Assembly (NCBI GenBank): GCA_913058255.1
Contig: CAJXQU010000017.1
Location: forward strand, 1-46,701
Source of the DNA: an uncultured Pseudomonadota bacterium
GTDB lineage: Bacteria > Pseudomonadota > Gammaproteobacteria > CAJXQU01
DNA length: 46,701 bases
Reading direction: 5' to 3'
The notes under the pieces were generated by a model. That model saw nothing but the letters and a program-made list of their open reading frames with translations, was not told the DNA's origin and searched no databases. Made by a program: the position numbers and the translations under genes. The first letter of the stretch is position 1, and each line of letters opens with the position of its first letter. Positions 7,999 through 16,303 of this stretch are shown one piece after another.

Positions 7999-8607
7999 TT
8001 AATGCTTTTTCGTTTTACCTTCTGCCCCCCATAGTTGTTCAATACGTTTGTCACGCCCACAACCGTGTCGATAATAGCGATATCTTAAAGGATTTTTCTT
8101 ATAGTAATCCTGATGATATAACTCAGCAGGAAAAAACGTTGAAGCCTTGATCAGCTCAGTTTTTATAGGAGCTTTGAAAGGTTTGGTGTTTACAATATTT
8201 TCTTTTGACACCTTAGCGAGAGATGACTGCTCTTCCGTATAAAAAATTGCAGGCCGGTACGGTGAACCAGTGTCACAAAACTGGCCATCATCCCTAGTAG
8301 GATCTATATGTTTCCAAAAATAATCCAGAATTTGTGCATAGCTAATAATGGCGGGATCATAGACAACCTTAACGGCCTCGATATGCCCAGTGCCACCTTT
8401 TGAAACCTGTTTGTACGTTGGGTTATCTGTATGCCCCCCCGTATATCCAGAAATCGCTTCTGTAACCCCCTCGAGTTTTTCAAAATCAGACTCAACACAC
8501 CAGAAACAGCCCCCCGCAAGAATGGCAGTTTCAGTTTGTTCCGAGGCGCTGTAAGCCGGTGCAGCGATCAATAAAAATAGTAGCGAAGAAATTGTAGTCC
8601 ATTTCAT
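7999..8607 (-). CDS. msrA: Peptide-methionine (S)-S-oxide reductase MsrA, exported
   Basis: MsrA reduces methionine-S-sulfoxide in oxidised proteins. The catalytic GCFWC motif (residues 33-37 from this start), EAISGYTGG, and GHIEAVKVVYDP ... ILDYFWKHIDPT ... GSPYRPAIFY are all present, as is a C-terminal segment with Cys (HGCGRDKR) that may hold the resolving Cys. I chose the ATG at 8607 over the longer frame because AAAGG lies about 9 bases before it and because it begins a clean signal peptide (MKWTTISSLLFLLIAAPAYS). The enzyme therefore probably acts in the periplasm, where it would repair extracytoplasmic proteins. No MsrB domain is fused. Confidence 0.93.
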   Translation of the reverse strand: MKWTTISSLLFLLIAAPAYSASEQTETAILAGGCFWCVESDFEKLEGVTEAISGYTGGHTDNPTYKQVSKGGTGHIEAVKVVYDPAIISYAQILDYFWKHIDPTRDDGQFCDTGSPYRPAIFYTEEQSSLAKVSKENIVNTKPFKAPIKTELIKASTFFPAELYHQDYYKKNPLRYRYYRHGCGRDKRIEQLWGAEGKTKKH

Positions 8608-8682
8608 AATATTTACCTTTGTGTTTACTTTCCCTGCACTAATAGAAAAGCACTCAAGCAAAAGGTTCCATCGTAAGATGAT

Positions 8683-9312
8683 TTATAAAATTGAAAACTC
8701 TTCCACAAGTATTAATTCACAAGCGCCATTACCTGAATCATTTCGTGATAATGAACTGATCCACCGCCAGCCAGAATCCATATCAATCCGAACAAGATAA
8801 CCTTTGAAACGAACAGATTGCCCTGCTTTGACACTTTTGAGCTTTTTATCGATCATTGCATTGCTTGGAATAAAATGCATATTCGCACTATTCGATATAA
8901 CAGCATCATGTGGAATTGGATAGTTTTTAGTTCGCCAGAAGTAAAAACGGTTAGATTGTTTGATCGAAAACTTATCTATAACATCCGTTTTAGACATTGG
9001 CCCCCAACCCAACGCCAGATCAACAGGAGATAAATTAGACTCTAGGCCACGACTATAGTGCTTGCTAGACAAAACCTTCGCAGCAAGCTGAAACTCGGCT
9101 AAAGGTGTAATTTTAAATTCCGAGTACTGAAAAACCTTACCTTTAGAATTAATCTTTTTTTGCACTGGCTGCTTGTTGATCGAAAGCTCTCCTAGAGAGC
9201 TCAGAGGAAAAATCGTGGGAATATCCGTATCAACAATCACAGGCCGGCTATCGATCCAATAGGAATATATCGCCCATATAAGAGTCGCAACGAAAATGCT
9301 TTTGGTCAGCAT
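8683..9312 (-). CDS. Exported or membrane-anchored protein of unknown function
   Basis: 209 aa. An N-terminal hydrophobic stretch (about 4-18) acts as signal or anchor; the rest is soluble. Notable segments are LALGWGPMSKTDVIDKF (about 99-115), RFYFWRTKNYPIP, and a C-terminal VRFKGYLVRIDMDSGWRW ... SLSRNDSGNGACELILVEE that could be an OB-like beta fold. The Leu-Gly-Trp-Gly-Pro-Met stretch looks conserved, but I do not recognise a named family. It lies upstream of msrA on the same strand (75 bp gap) and could be cotranscribed with it. Confidence 0.7.
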   Translation of the reverse strand: MLTKSIFVATLIWAIYSYWIDSRPVIVDTDIPTIFPLSSLGELSINKQPVQKKINSKGKVFQYSEFKITPLAEFQLAAKVLSSKHYSRGLESNLSPVDLALGWGPMSKTDVIDKFSIKQSNRFYFWRTKNYPIPHDAVISNSANMHFIPSNAMIDKKLKSVKAGQSVRFKGYLVRIDMDSGWRWISSLSRNDSGNGACELILVEEFSIL

Positions 9313-9383
9313 AAATATCCCATGGTTTTAGAATAATATTATATGCAAACGTTAGCGGAAATAATGCCAAGAGCTTTACTTAT

Positions 9384-10292
9384 TTATAACGACTCTAGTT
9401 GGTAACAAACCGACATACGGTGTTCGCCTCCCGGCACAATTTCGATAATATCCGTAGCCGCATTAGTTGATTCAACACAAAGCATTTTGCGATAGCCATT
9501 GACGCCCATGTCACCTAATGCAATAGACTTATCGATCCAAGGGTTCCAAACCACGCTGGAATGGCTGCCCTGCTTACTAATCCTTATTTTACGCTTTAAG
9601 CCTGTATCGACGATCAAACAATCCTTGTCAGGACTATCAAAATATATCCGATCAATTTCAGCATTAATTCGTATAGGATCTGCTTCTGTTTTTTCTACCC
9701 AATTATCTAAAGTATCAATGAAGGTGTTCCCTTCAAAGCCTTGAATAATAACATTTTCAATGTCACTAATTCTAAAGTAGGTATGAAAAGCTCCACCAAT
9801 AGTAATCGTCTGTTCACTCGTGTTAGCTGTCAACATAGCCATGTTAAGCTGCTCACCAACTCTTATTTCTAACTCTAGCACCGCGCCCTTAACTTTATGT
9901 TCAACATTAATATCTTCTTGTAATAATCTAATTAATAAATAAGTTTCACCATTTGATAATGATTTTGTTTCGATCACTTCCCAATTATTCGTACGAGCGA
10001 AACCATGAGCAGGAAAATTATTTTCTGTTGGATGTGCACCAAACCAAGGCCAACAAATCGGTGTACCGCCACGAATAGAGCAAGCCTCAGCAAACACTGC
10101 CTCATCAGACATCCAAATGACATCTGCTTGTCCTTTAGGTTGCCAGGATAACAAATGCCCGCCTTGTAAAGAGAAGCTCGCTTTAGAAAATTGATTCTCG
10201 ATCGTTATAAGGACTAAACCATCAGCCGTTGATTCAAATTTTATTTGATCAGGGATCTCATAGTTAAAATTTAGTGATCTAACTTCTTTCAT
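9384..10292 (-). CDS. yeaD: D-hexose-6-phosphate mutarotase (YeaD-like aldose 1-epimerase)
   Basis: 302 aa, the standard size for YeaD. The family signature IRGGTPICWPWFGAH (about 73-87) is present, with AHGFAR (His96), the catalytic His170 in GAFHTYF and Glu274 in LCVESTNA. These enzymes interconvert alpha and beta anomers of glucose-6-phosphate and related hexose phosphates, feeding both glycolysis and phosphoglucomutase. It is divergent from the cellulose operon, sharing a 204-bp intergenic region. A link to UDP-glucose supply for cellulose is possible but inferred from position only. Confidence 0.88.
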   Translation of the reverse strand: MKEVRSLNFNYEIPDQIKFESTADGLVLITIENQFSKASFSLQGGHLLSWQPKGQADVIWMSDEAVFAEACSIRGGTPICWPWFGAHPTENNFPAHGFARTNNWEVIETKSLSNGETYLLIRLLQEDINVEHKVKGAVLELEIRVGEQLNMAMLTANTSEQTITIGGAFHTYFRISDIENVIIQGFEGNTFIDTLDNWVEKTEADPIRINAEIDRIYFDSPDKDCLIVDTGLKRKIRISKQGSHSSVVWNPWIDKSIALGDMGVNGYRKMLCVESTNAATDIIEIVPGGEHRMSVCYQLESL

Positions 10293-10449
10293 TTATCATT
10301 TACCCAGTTGAAAACTATAATTAATCACTCTTAAAGGATAACTTTAAGAATGGTTTCTATAGAGAATTTTGCTTCGATCATTACACAGAATACACGAGTT
10401 TATCGGTAGGCAAAATGACAGTTAAGCAAGAATGTTATAGACTGTGTCG

Positions 10450-10459
10450 TTCACGTGAA
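10450..10459. promoter_or_regulatory. 10-bp palindrome TTCACGTGAA upstream of bcsA
   Basis: A perfect 10-bp palindrome sits 37 bases before the bcsA start, in the region divergent from the mutarotase gene. Its position would suit an operator overlapping the transcript start of the cellulose operon. No regulator is assigned, and a palindrome this short can occur by chance. Confidence 0.25.
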
Positions 10460-10496
10460 TACATTCTTAAACACATCATAACCATGGGGGGATTTG

Positions 10497-12731
10497 ATGT
10501 CTGTGTCAGAAACTGTCGCGCCTGAAACCCCTAAGAATAAGGGGATGGCCGGGCTAACATTTCTATGGATTTTCATACTACTTGGCTTGCTCATAGCAGC
10601 CGGTTTAGTCGTGGATGTCTCTGCACAATTTTGGCTTGCTGGTTGCCTGATTGCTTTTCTTATTTTAGCTCGCAAGCGATGCGAACATGGCTTCATGCGA
10701 GTCGTTTACTTAGGCGTCATCGGCTTTCTGAGCCTACGTTATATATCATGGCGCACATTTGACACCTTAAGCTGGGGTGACCCGCTCGATTTCATTCCAA
10801 TGATGCTGTTGTACATTGCTGAACTGTTTGCCGTAATTCTTGGCTTACTCGGTATGTTTGTTTGTATTGAGCCTATCAATCGACCCATCGTTCCGATCAA
10901 TAAAGATCCTAAAAAATTACCGACAGTTGATATCTTCATTACAACTTTCAACGAATCTTATGAAATGCTTGAAGTCACTTTGCAGGCAGCTCAACAAGTT
11001 CGATACTTACAACCACAACATGTTTCTGTCTACCTATTGGATGATGGTGGTACTCGAGATAAGCTTGAGAATGAAGATCCTGAAATAGCGATCACCGCCC
11101 GTATTCGTAGTATGAGTATGAAAAAGCTTTGCGAAGAATTAGATGTCAGCTATCTAACCAGAGACAACAACGACAATCATAAAGCCGGCAATATTAATGC
11201 GGCCCTCTCTCAAACTAATGGCGACTTAGTAGTAATTCTCGATTCTGATCATGTGCCTGCTGCCGATTTTTTAGAGAAAACCGTTGGTCATTTTCAGCGT
11301 GATCCAAAACTTTTTCTTGTGCAAACACCTCACTTTTTTATCAATCCGGATCCAGTTGAAAAAAATCTCGAAGTCTTTACGCGTATGCCTAGTGAGAACG
11401 AAGTTTTTTATCGACTCATGCAGAAAGGTTTGGATTACTGGAACGGCTCACTTTTCGCGGGTTCTGCCGCAGTACTAAGAAGAACCTGCCTTGATGAGAT
11501 AGGTGGATTTTCAACCACATCCGTTACCGAAGATGCAGAAACTGCACTAGACTTACACAGTAAAGGGTTCAATAGCCTTTACGTTAGTCATCCACTTATT
11601 TCAGGTCTTTCCCCTGAAAGTTTTACCGCTTTTATTACGCAAAGGCTCCGTTGGGGAACAGGCATGGTTCAGATCATGTTACTCAAGAATCCATTCTTTC
11701 GACCAGGACTAACCTTCTCACAAAGAATCTGTTACCTCTCTAATTGCTTATATTGGTTTTTTCCTTTTGCTCGCGTTATTTTCTTCGTCGCTCCAATGAT
11801 GTATCTATTGTTTGGTTTGCAAATCTATCATGCCAGCACCATTGAAATTATCGCCTATACATTGCCGCATTATTGGGCATCATTACAACTTTCCAGCTTC
11901 CTGTTCCGTCGTGTACGGTGGCCGTTTGTATCGTTACTTTATGAAACACTGCAATCTATTTTCAGTTTGCAAGGATTAATCAAAACGATCTCAAATCCGC
12001 GTGCTCCAAAATTTGTAGTAACACCTAAAGGTGTACACCTTGATGAGGATTTTATTTCTCCTTTAGCAACACCTTTCTACTATTTCTTTGTTATTCAAAT
12101 TATCGCTCTTATTTTTGGGATTTATCGATTTGTGAGTTACCCAGAGGAACAGACACTCGTTTTATTAGTTGCATTTTGGCATGTGATCAATTTACTCCTC
12201 ATGTTGGCTTCATTCGGTGTTTTGGCCGAACTCCGCCAACGTCGAGCAAAGCCGAGAATAGATACTCATGAAACAGCCACTTTGAAGATTCATAAATCAT
12301 CAATTCTATGTGTTGTCGACAACATCTCTACTGGTGGTGTCTCTGTTTCTATCAATAACTCGTTGAATCGAATGTTAATCCCAGGGACGATTGGAACACT
12401 CATTATAGAAAACAAAGCTTTACAAAAAATCAGTGAATTCACCGTTGAAATTAAGTCGGTAAAATCTGAAGAGGATGGCAAGCATCTTGGTCTCGAATTC
12501 GTCTCATCTAATGCAGAACAAAAAGCTGAGGTTGTAGGATTCGTTCATGGCGATAGTGACCGATGGGTCAAATACTGGGAACATCGTCCTGAAGAAGTGG
12601 GCAAGATTGAAGCCATTTTCTTGTTAGTGTATTGGGGGCTAAAACATTCCAAAATGCACATGAAATACCTTGTTGATAACTTATGGTTATTACTGAAAAA
12701 ACCATTTTCTAATCAACCCGAAAAAACATAA
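10497..12731 (+). CDS. bcsA: Cellulose synthase catalytic subunit BcsA with PilZ domain
   Basis: 744 aa from the ATG at 10497, chosen over an in-frame TTG one codon earlier because GGGGGGA sits 5 bases before it. An inner-membrane GT2 synthase that polymerises UDP-glucose and translocates the glucan. Catalytic motifs, numbered from this ATG: DDGG (182-185), DSDH (249-252), FFINPD gating loop (about 280-285), TED (344-346) and QRLRW (382-386). Transmembrane helices flank the GT domain. After the last helix comes a C-terminal PilZ domain with RAKPR (RxxxR, 583-587) and NISTGG (NxSxxG, 609-614), so c-di-GMP activation is expected. First gene of a four-gene operon. No diguanylate cyclase is in the window. 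Confidence 0.96.
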   Translation: MSVSETVAPETPKNKGMAGLTFLWIFILLGLLIAAGLVVDVSAQFWLAGCLIAFLILARKRCEHGFMRVVYLGVIGFLSLRYISWRTFDTLSWGDPLDFIPMMLLYIAELFAVILGLLGMFVCIEPINRPIVPINKDPKKLPTVDIFITTFNESYEMLEVTLQAAQQVRYLQPQHVSVYLLDDGGTRDKLENEDPEIAITARIRSMSMKKLCEELDVSYLTRDNNDNHKAGNINAALSQTNGDLVVILDSDHVPAADFLEKTVGHFQRDPKLFLVQTPHFFINPDPVEKNLEVFTRMPSENEVFYRLMQKGLDYWNGSLFAGSAAVLRRTCLDEIGGFSTTSVTEDAETALDLHSKGFNSLYVSHPLISGLSPESFTAFITQRLRWGTGMVQIMLLKNPFFRPGLTFSQRICYLSNCLYWFFPFARVIFFVAPMMYLLFGLQIYHASTIEIIAYTLPHYWASLQLSSFLFRRVRWPFVSLLYETLQSIFSLQGLIKTISNPRAPKFVVTPKGVHLDEDFISPLATPFYYFFVIQIIALIFGIYRFVSYPEEQTLVLLVAFWHVINLLLMLASFGVLAELRQRRAKPRIDTHETATLKIHKSSILCVVDNISTGGVSVSINNSLNRMLIPGTIGTLIIENKALQKISEFTVEIKSVKSEEDGKHLGLEFVSSNAEQKAEVVGFVHGDSDRWVKYWEHRPEEVGKIEAIFLLVYWGLKHSKMHMKYLVDNLWLLLKKPFSNQPEKT

Positions 12732-12792
12732 CAACCATGATTTTCTATTTAAATATCACACTAATACAATATTCCTCTAGCTGAGGAGAGAA

Positions 12793-15213
12793 ATGAGAAT
12801 GAAACCAATGAATTTAACTCAAACCTCAACTTTCAAAACTGTTTGTCTAAATATAGCTTTTAGCTTATTTGTGATATCTCAGCCGATCTCTGCGGAGGAA
12901 CAAACACCTATTTCGCCAGAACAAGTCGAAGGGTCAGGTTTATTACCTTCCGACACTGCTCCATTCTCAGGTACGCTAAAGGAAGAGGAGGAAACCAGCG
13001 ACAATATACGATCATTTAATTATCCATTAATGGACTTTATGCCCACACCAAAACCAATTGTGTTGCGTAAATCGAACGACCAACATGCTATCTATTTTCC
13101 AGTATCAAACCGAATTAGCGTTACCGAAGCCGAGTTAAAGCTAAAGTTCACTAACTCTATTTCATTGCTTCAAGAACGTTCTCAATTACGAGTTAAGCTT
13201 AATGACATTACTGTGGCGCAACTGCCTTTACGTACTGATCAACCTCAGGTTGAAGTGGCTATAGATCTCCCTGCAGAGCTAATAACATCAGGCTTCAATA
13301 ACCTCACCATTTGGGTTGCCCAACATTACACGCTGGAATGCGAAGATCCCGCTGCACCAGAATTATGGACAGAAATCGATACTTTCAATTCTGAGCTAAC
13401 ACTGACGGGTGAATTACAAACTGTCGATGTAATGCTCTCACAACTTGAACAAGTCATGGGTCCTGCTATCGGAAACCCTCAAAGTTATCGGTTCTTAATG
13501 CCCGAGCAGCATAACGAGAATCACATAGCTATCGGTGCCTTAATAGCTGAAAGCATTGGTTTACACCATTCTTATCGTTCACCTCTGTTTGAAAGTATAA
13601 CAGCAAAAAAAGCAACGACTTACCTAAACTCGACTGATCAAACGACAACCGTTGACTCGCTTTCAGGCTTAGATCAAACAAACTTATCCGGTTCCGATAA
13701 TGTTCTGTTTGGAACTCGCGATGAGCTAACGCCTTACCTTTCAACGGAAGCTATCGCTGAAATTAAAGATGCATATATTGGTATCTTCCCTCTAACATCT
13801 AACCCCCAGTACTTTGTATTAGTCGTTTCAGGAACAACTCCTGAAGAAGTAAAGCGTGCAGCAATTGCGTTAAACTTCTCTAATTTCCCATATACTGACG
13901 CGCGCGCATCATTAATTAAATCGGTTGATATTCCAGCTCACTCAAGATTTGGTCGTAAACGATTTGTGAAAACGGATCGCTCCTATACATTAGAAGAACT
14001 TGGTCTAAAAACAACCACCGTTGAAGGTGCTGGCTATCATGAGTTTGAAATGATTTTCGATCTTCCTGCCGATTTTTATGCCGCTGAAGATGCAAATGTA
14101 AATTTACTTTTAGATTTTTCTTATGGCGCTAGAATTCGTGACGATTCTGTTTTAAACATCAAACTTAATGATGCTTTCGAACGCGTTATTGCCTTAAAAA
14201 ATTCTAATGGCGCGGTCTTCAAGGGCTACGATATAAAAATACCGTTACGTGCATTTAAACCTGGCCGCAACAGAATCCTCTTTGAACCTTCGATGATTTC
14301 GAGTGTTGGTGGAGAGTGTATTGCGATTAATGATCGAAATTTACAGTTCACGGTCTATGGCACATCAATAATCAAGTTTCCATTCGCGACAACGTATGTC
14401 GGTCTTCCTGATATGAGCCTGCTCTCTAGCACAGCTTTTCCATATCGTCGAAATGGTAAACCAGAACCTATGACTATTGCCGTTTTATCTAACGATCACG
14501 AAACCATCGCTGCAACGTGGACTCTCATGGCAAAACTAGCACAGGTTGCCGACGGACCGGTTGTCGATGCTGATTTTCAGTTTACAATTCCAGAAGATGA
14601 TCGTGAGATTATTGTCGTTGCGCCATTCGATAGCCTCGATGCAAAACTTATGGCATCTGCTCCCATCCAATTAAATGGCGCCAGTAATTATCCTTACCCC
14701 GTCTCTGAGCAACTGGAAGGTGAAAAAGAGCCTCACGGCCTCTTTGAAAACATATCAGAAGTATTGAGTCGCGGAAAAGATAAAAAACCTTCTCAGCCAT
14801 TTAAAGCTCGTATACAACAAAACATTCGCCCGCAAGCACATGGTGTTGCAATGGCTTTTCAATCTCCGTTTGATGCAGAACGATCAGTGACTGTCTTCAC
14901 CGCTGAAACTGGCGAAAAATTACACCATTATATGGAAGCACTTGTACAACCTACGCTTTGGTCTAACTTATCGGGTGATGTTGCGCTCTGGACCAATGAA
15001 ACTGCTTCGATGAACACTCAAGAGATAGCAAGTAAGTTCTATCTGGGTGATGCAGGCGTACGTGACAAAATGCGCTTCCGTATTTCTGATAACCCTTGGT
15101 GGTGGATAGCGGGTGTATTCGTCCTGATCTTCTTGCTCGCATGGTTAACACGAGTCTTATTAAATAGACGATTTGTAAGACGACATGGATCTGATATCCG
15201 CATTGAGGACTAG
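12793..15213 (+). CDS. bcsB: Cellulose synthase periplasmic subunit BcsB
   Basis: 806 aa. A signal peptide-like N terminus (hydrophobic core about 17-33, ending QPISA) precedes a long periplasmic region with two carbohydrate-binding/flavodoxin-like repeats, seen as YFPVSNRISVTEAELKLKFTNS and later DLPADFYAAEDANVNLLLDFSYG with similar partner strands. A single C-terminal transmembrane helix (WWWIAGVFVLIFLLAWL, near 771-787) is the anchor that contacts BcsA and is needed for catalysis. The ATG is preceded by GAGGAGAG. The gap to bcsA is 61 bp, and the 3' end overlaps bcsZ by 29 bp. Confidence 0.95.
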   Translation: MRMKPMNLTQTSTFKTVCLNIAFSLFVISQPISAEEQTPISPEQVEGSGLLPSDTAPFSGTLKEEEETSDNIRSFNYPLMDFMPTPKPIVLRKSNDQHAIYFPVSNRISVTEAELKLKFTNSISLLQERSQLRVKLNDITVAQLPLRTDQPQVEVAIDLPAELITSGFNNLTIWVAQHYTLECEDPAAPELWTEIDTFNSELTLTGELQTVDVMLSQLEQVMGPAIGNPQSYRFLMPEQHNENHIAIGALIAESIGLHHSYRSPLFESITAKKATTYLNSTDQTTTVDSLSGLDQTNLSGSDNVLFGTRDELTPYLSTEAIAEIKDAYIGIFPLTSNPQYFVLVVSGTTPEEVKRAAIALNFSNFPYTDARASLIKSVDIPAHSRFGRKRFVKTDRSYTLEELGLKTTTVEGAGYHEFEMIFDLPADFYAAEDANVNLLLDFSYGARIRDDSVLNIKLNDAFERVIALKNSNGAVFKGYDIKIPLRAFKPGRNRILFEPSMISSVGGECIAINDRNLQFTVYGTSIIKFPFATTYVGLPDMSLLSSTAFPYRRNGKPEPMTIAVLSNDHETIAATWTLMAKLAQVADGPVVDADFQFTIPEDDREIIVVAPFDSLDAKLMASAPIQLNGASNYPYPVSEQLEGEKEPHGLFENISEVLSRGKDKKPSQPFKARIQQNIRPQAHGVAMAFQSPFDAERSVTVFTAETGEKLHHYMEALVQPTLWSNLSGDVALWTNETASMNTQEIASKFYLGDAGVRDKMRFRISDNPWWWIAGVFVLIFLLAWLTRVLLNRRFVRRHGSDIRIED

Positions 15214-16303
15214 ATATAGGAGTTATCTGTTGATTGCTGCCATCGTCGGTATTATCAGCTTGCTCCTCGTCCAGTTTGAACAATATGTTCAAACCAATGA
15301 CGTGGAGAAAGCTGACCAACATTTGAGTTCCGACTGGCAGCTCTACAAACGCATGTTTGTCACCGCAGATGGCCGTGTCATAGATACCGGAAATAACAAC
15401 AACTCCCATTCTGAGGGACAAGGTTGGGGAATGTTGTTTGCAGTGAAAAACAATGATCAAGCAGCATTCGATACGATCTGGCATTGGACAAAAGAGAATT
15501 TACAAATCCGTCAAGATCCTCTCTTTGCTTGGTGTTGGAATGCACATAATACTACCCGACCCATCTCTGATCTTAATAACGCAACTGATGGCGATCTATA
15601 CATTGCATGGGCACTAACAAGAGCCGGTCGAAAATGGGGAAAATCTGAATATACGAACACTGCTATCACTATCGTCAAACACACACGAGAGTTCATGACA
15701 CGTAGACATGCCGGAATGACGGTACTCTTACCCGGCAGTGAAGGTTTTGAAAAAGACGAGCACTTATTACTAAACTTGTCTTACTGGATATTCCCTGCCT
15801 TTAAAGAATTCGCACAAATTGACCCAAGCCCAACTTGGGATGAATTACATAACAGTGGTATCGATCTGATCAATAAAACACGATTTGGCCAATGGGAACT
15901 ACCGTCCGACTGGATCGTTCTCTCCCCTTCTGGCCAAGTAGAGTTGAGTGAGGACTTCCCTCCACGCTTTAGCTATGATGCGATCCGCGTGCCATTAGCG
16001 TTGTTTTGGGCGGATATCTCTGAACAAAAGTTACTAGAACCTTACAAAAATTTATCTGACCATTTTTCACGTTTGCAATCAACACCGGCATGGATCAATT
16101 TAGAAGATGATAGTGTCGCTCCATATCAAGCTTCAGAGGGTTTCACCGGTATTATAGCTCTCGCCAATGCCGCCCAAACTGATGGCGAGCTGAAAACGAC
16201 AGAACCTCATGTGACAGAAGATCAAGACTATTACAGCGCTTCGCTAGTCATGCTAACCCGTCAAGCAATCGAAGAAACGCAACACCATGAAACAAAAAAC
16301 TAA
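15185..16303 (+). CDS. bcsZ: Endo-1,4-beta-glucanase BcsZ (GH8)
   Basis: 372 aa. The GH8 endoglucanase of cellulose operons trims or releases glucan chains in the periplasm. The general acid is Glu77 in SHSEGQGWGM; other visible GH8 segments are NATDGDLYIAWAL (about 132-144) and RFSYDAIRVP, where Asp265 is the likely catalytic base. Instead of a simple cleavable signal, the N terminus has a hydrophobic segment at about 14-29 after Arg residues and may remain as an anchor. The start overlaps the end of bcsB by 29 bp, and the end overlaps bcsC by 17 bp, so translational coupling is likely. Confidence 0.94.
   Translation: MDLISALRTRYRSYLLIAAIVGIISLLLVQFEQYVQTNDVEKADQHLSSDWQLYKRMFVTADGRVIDTGNNNNSHSEGQGWGMLFAVKNNDQAAFDTIWHWTKENLQIRQDPLFAWCWNAHNTTRPISDLNNATDGDLYIAWALTRAGRKWGKSEYTNTAITIVKHTREFMTRRHAGMTVLLPGSEGFEKDEHLLLNLSYWIFPAFKEFAQIDPSPTWDELHNSGIDLINKTRFGQWELPSDWIVLSPSGQVELSEDFPPRFSYDAIRVPLALFWADISEQKLLEPYKNLSDHFSRLQSTPAWINLEDDSVAPYQASEGFTGIIALANAAQTDGELKTTEPHVTEDQDYYSASLVMLTRQAIEETQHHETKN

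Noticed and set aside
10316-10440. Possible sigma-70 promoter hexamers in the mutarotase/bcsA gap
   Set aside because: Several partial matches occur in this AT-rich stretch, and none stands out enough to report.
14963-15484. 173-aa minus-strand ORF across the bcsB/bcsZ junction
   Set aside because: Antisense to two well-supported overlapping genes; no domain and no ribosome site.
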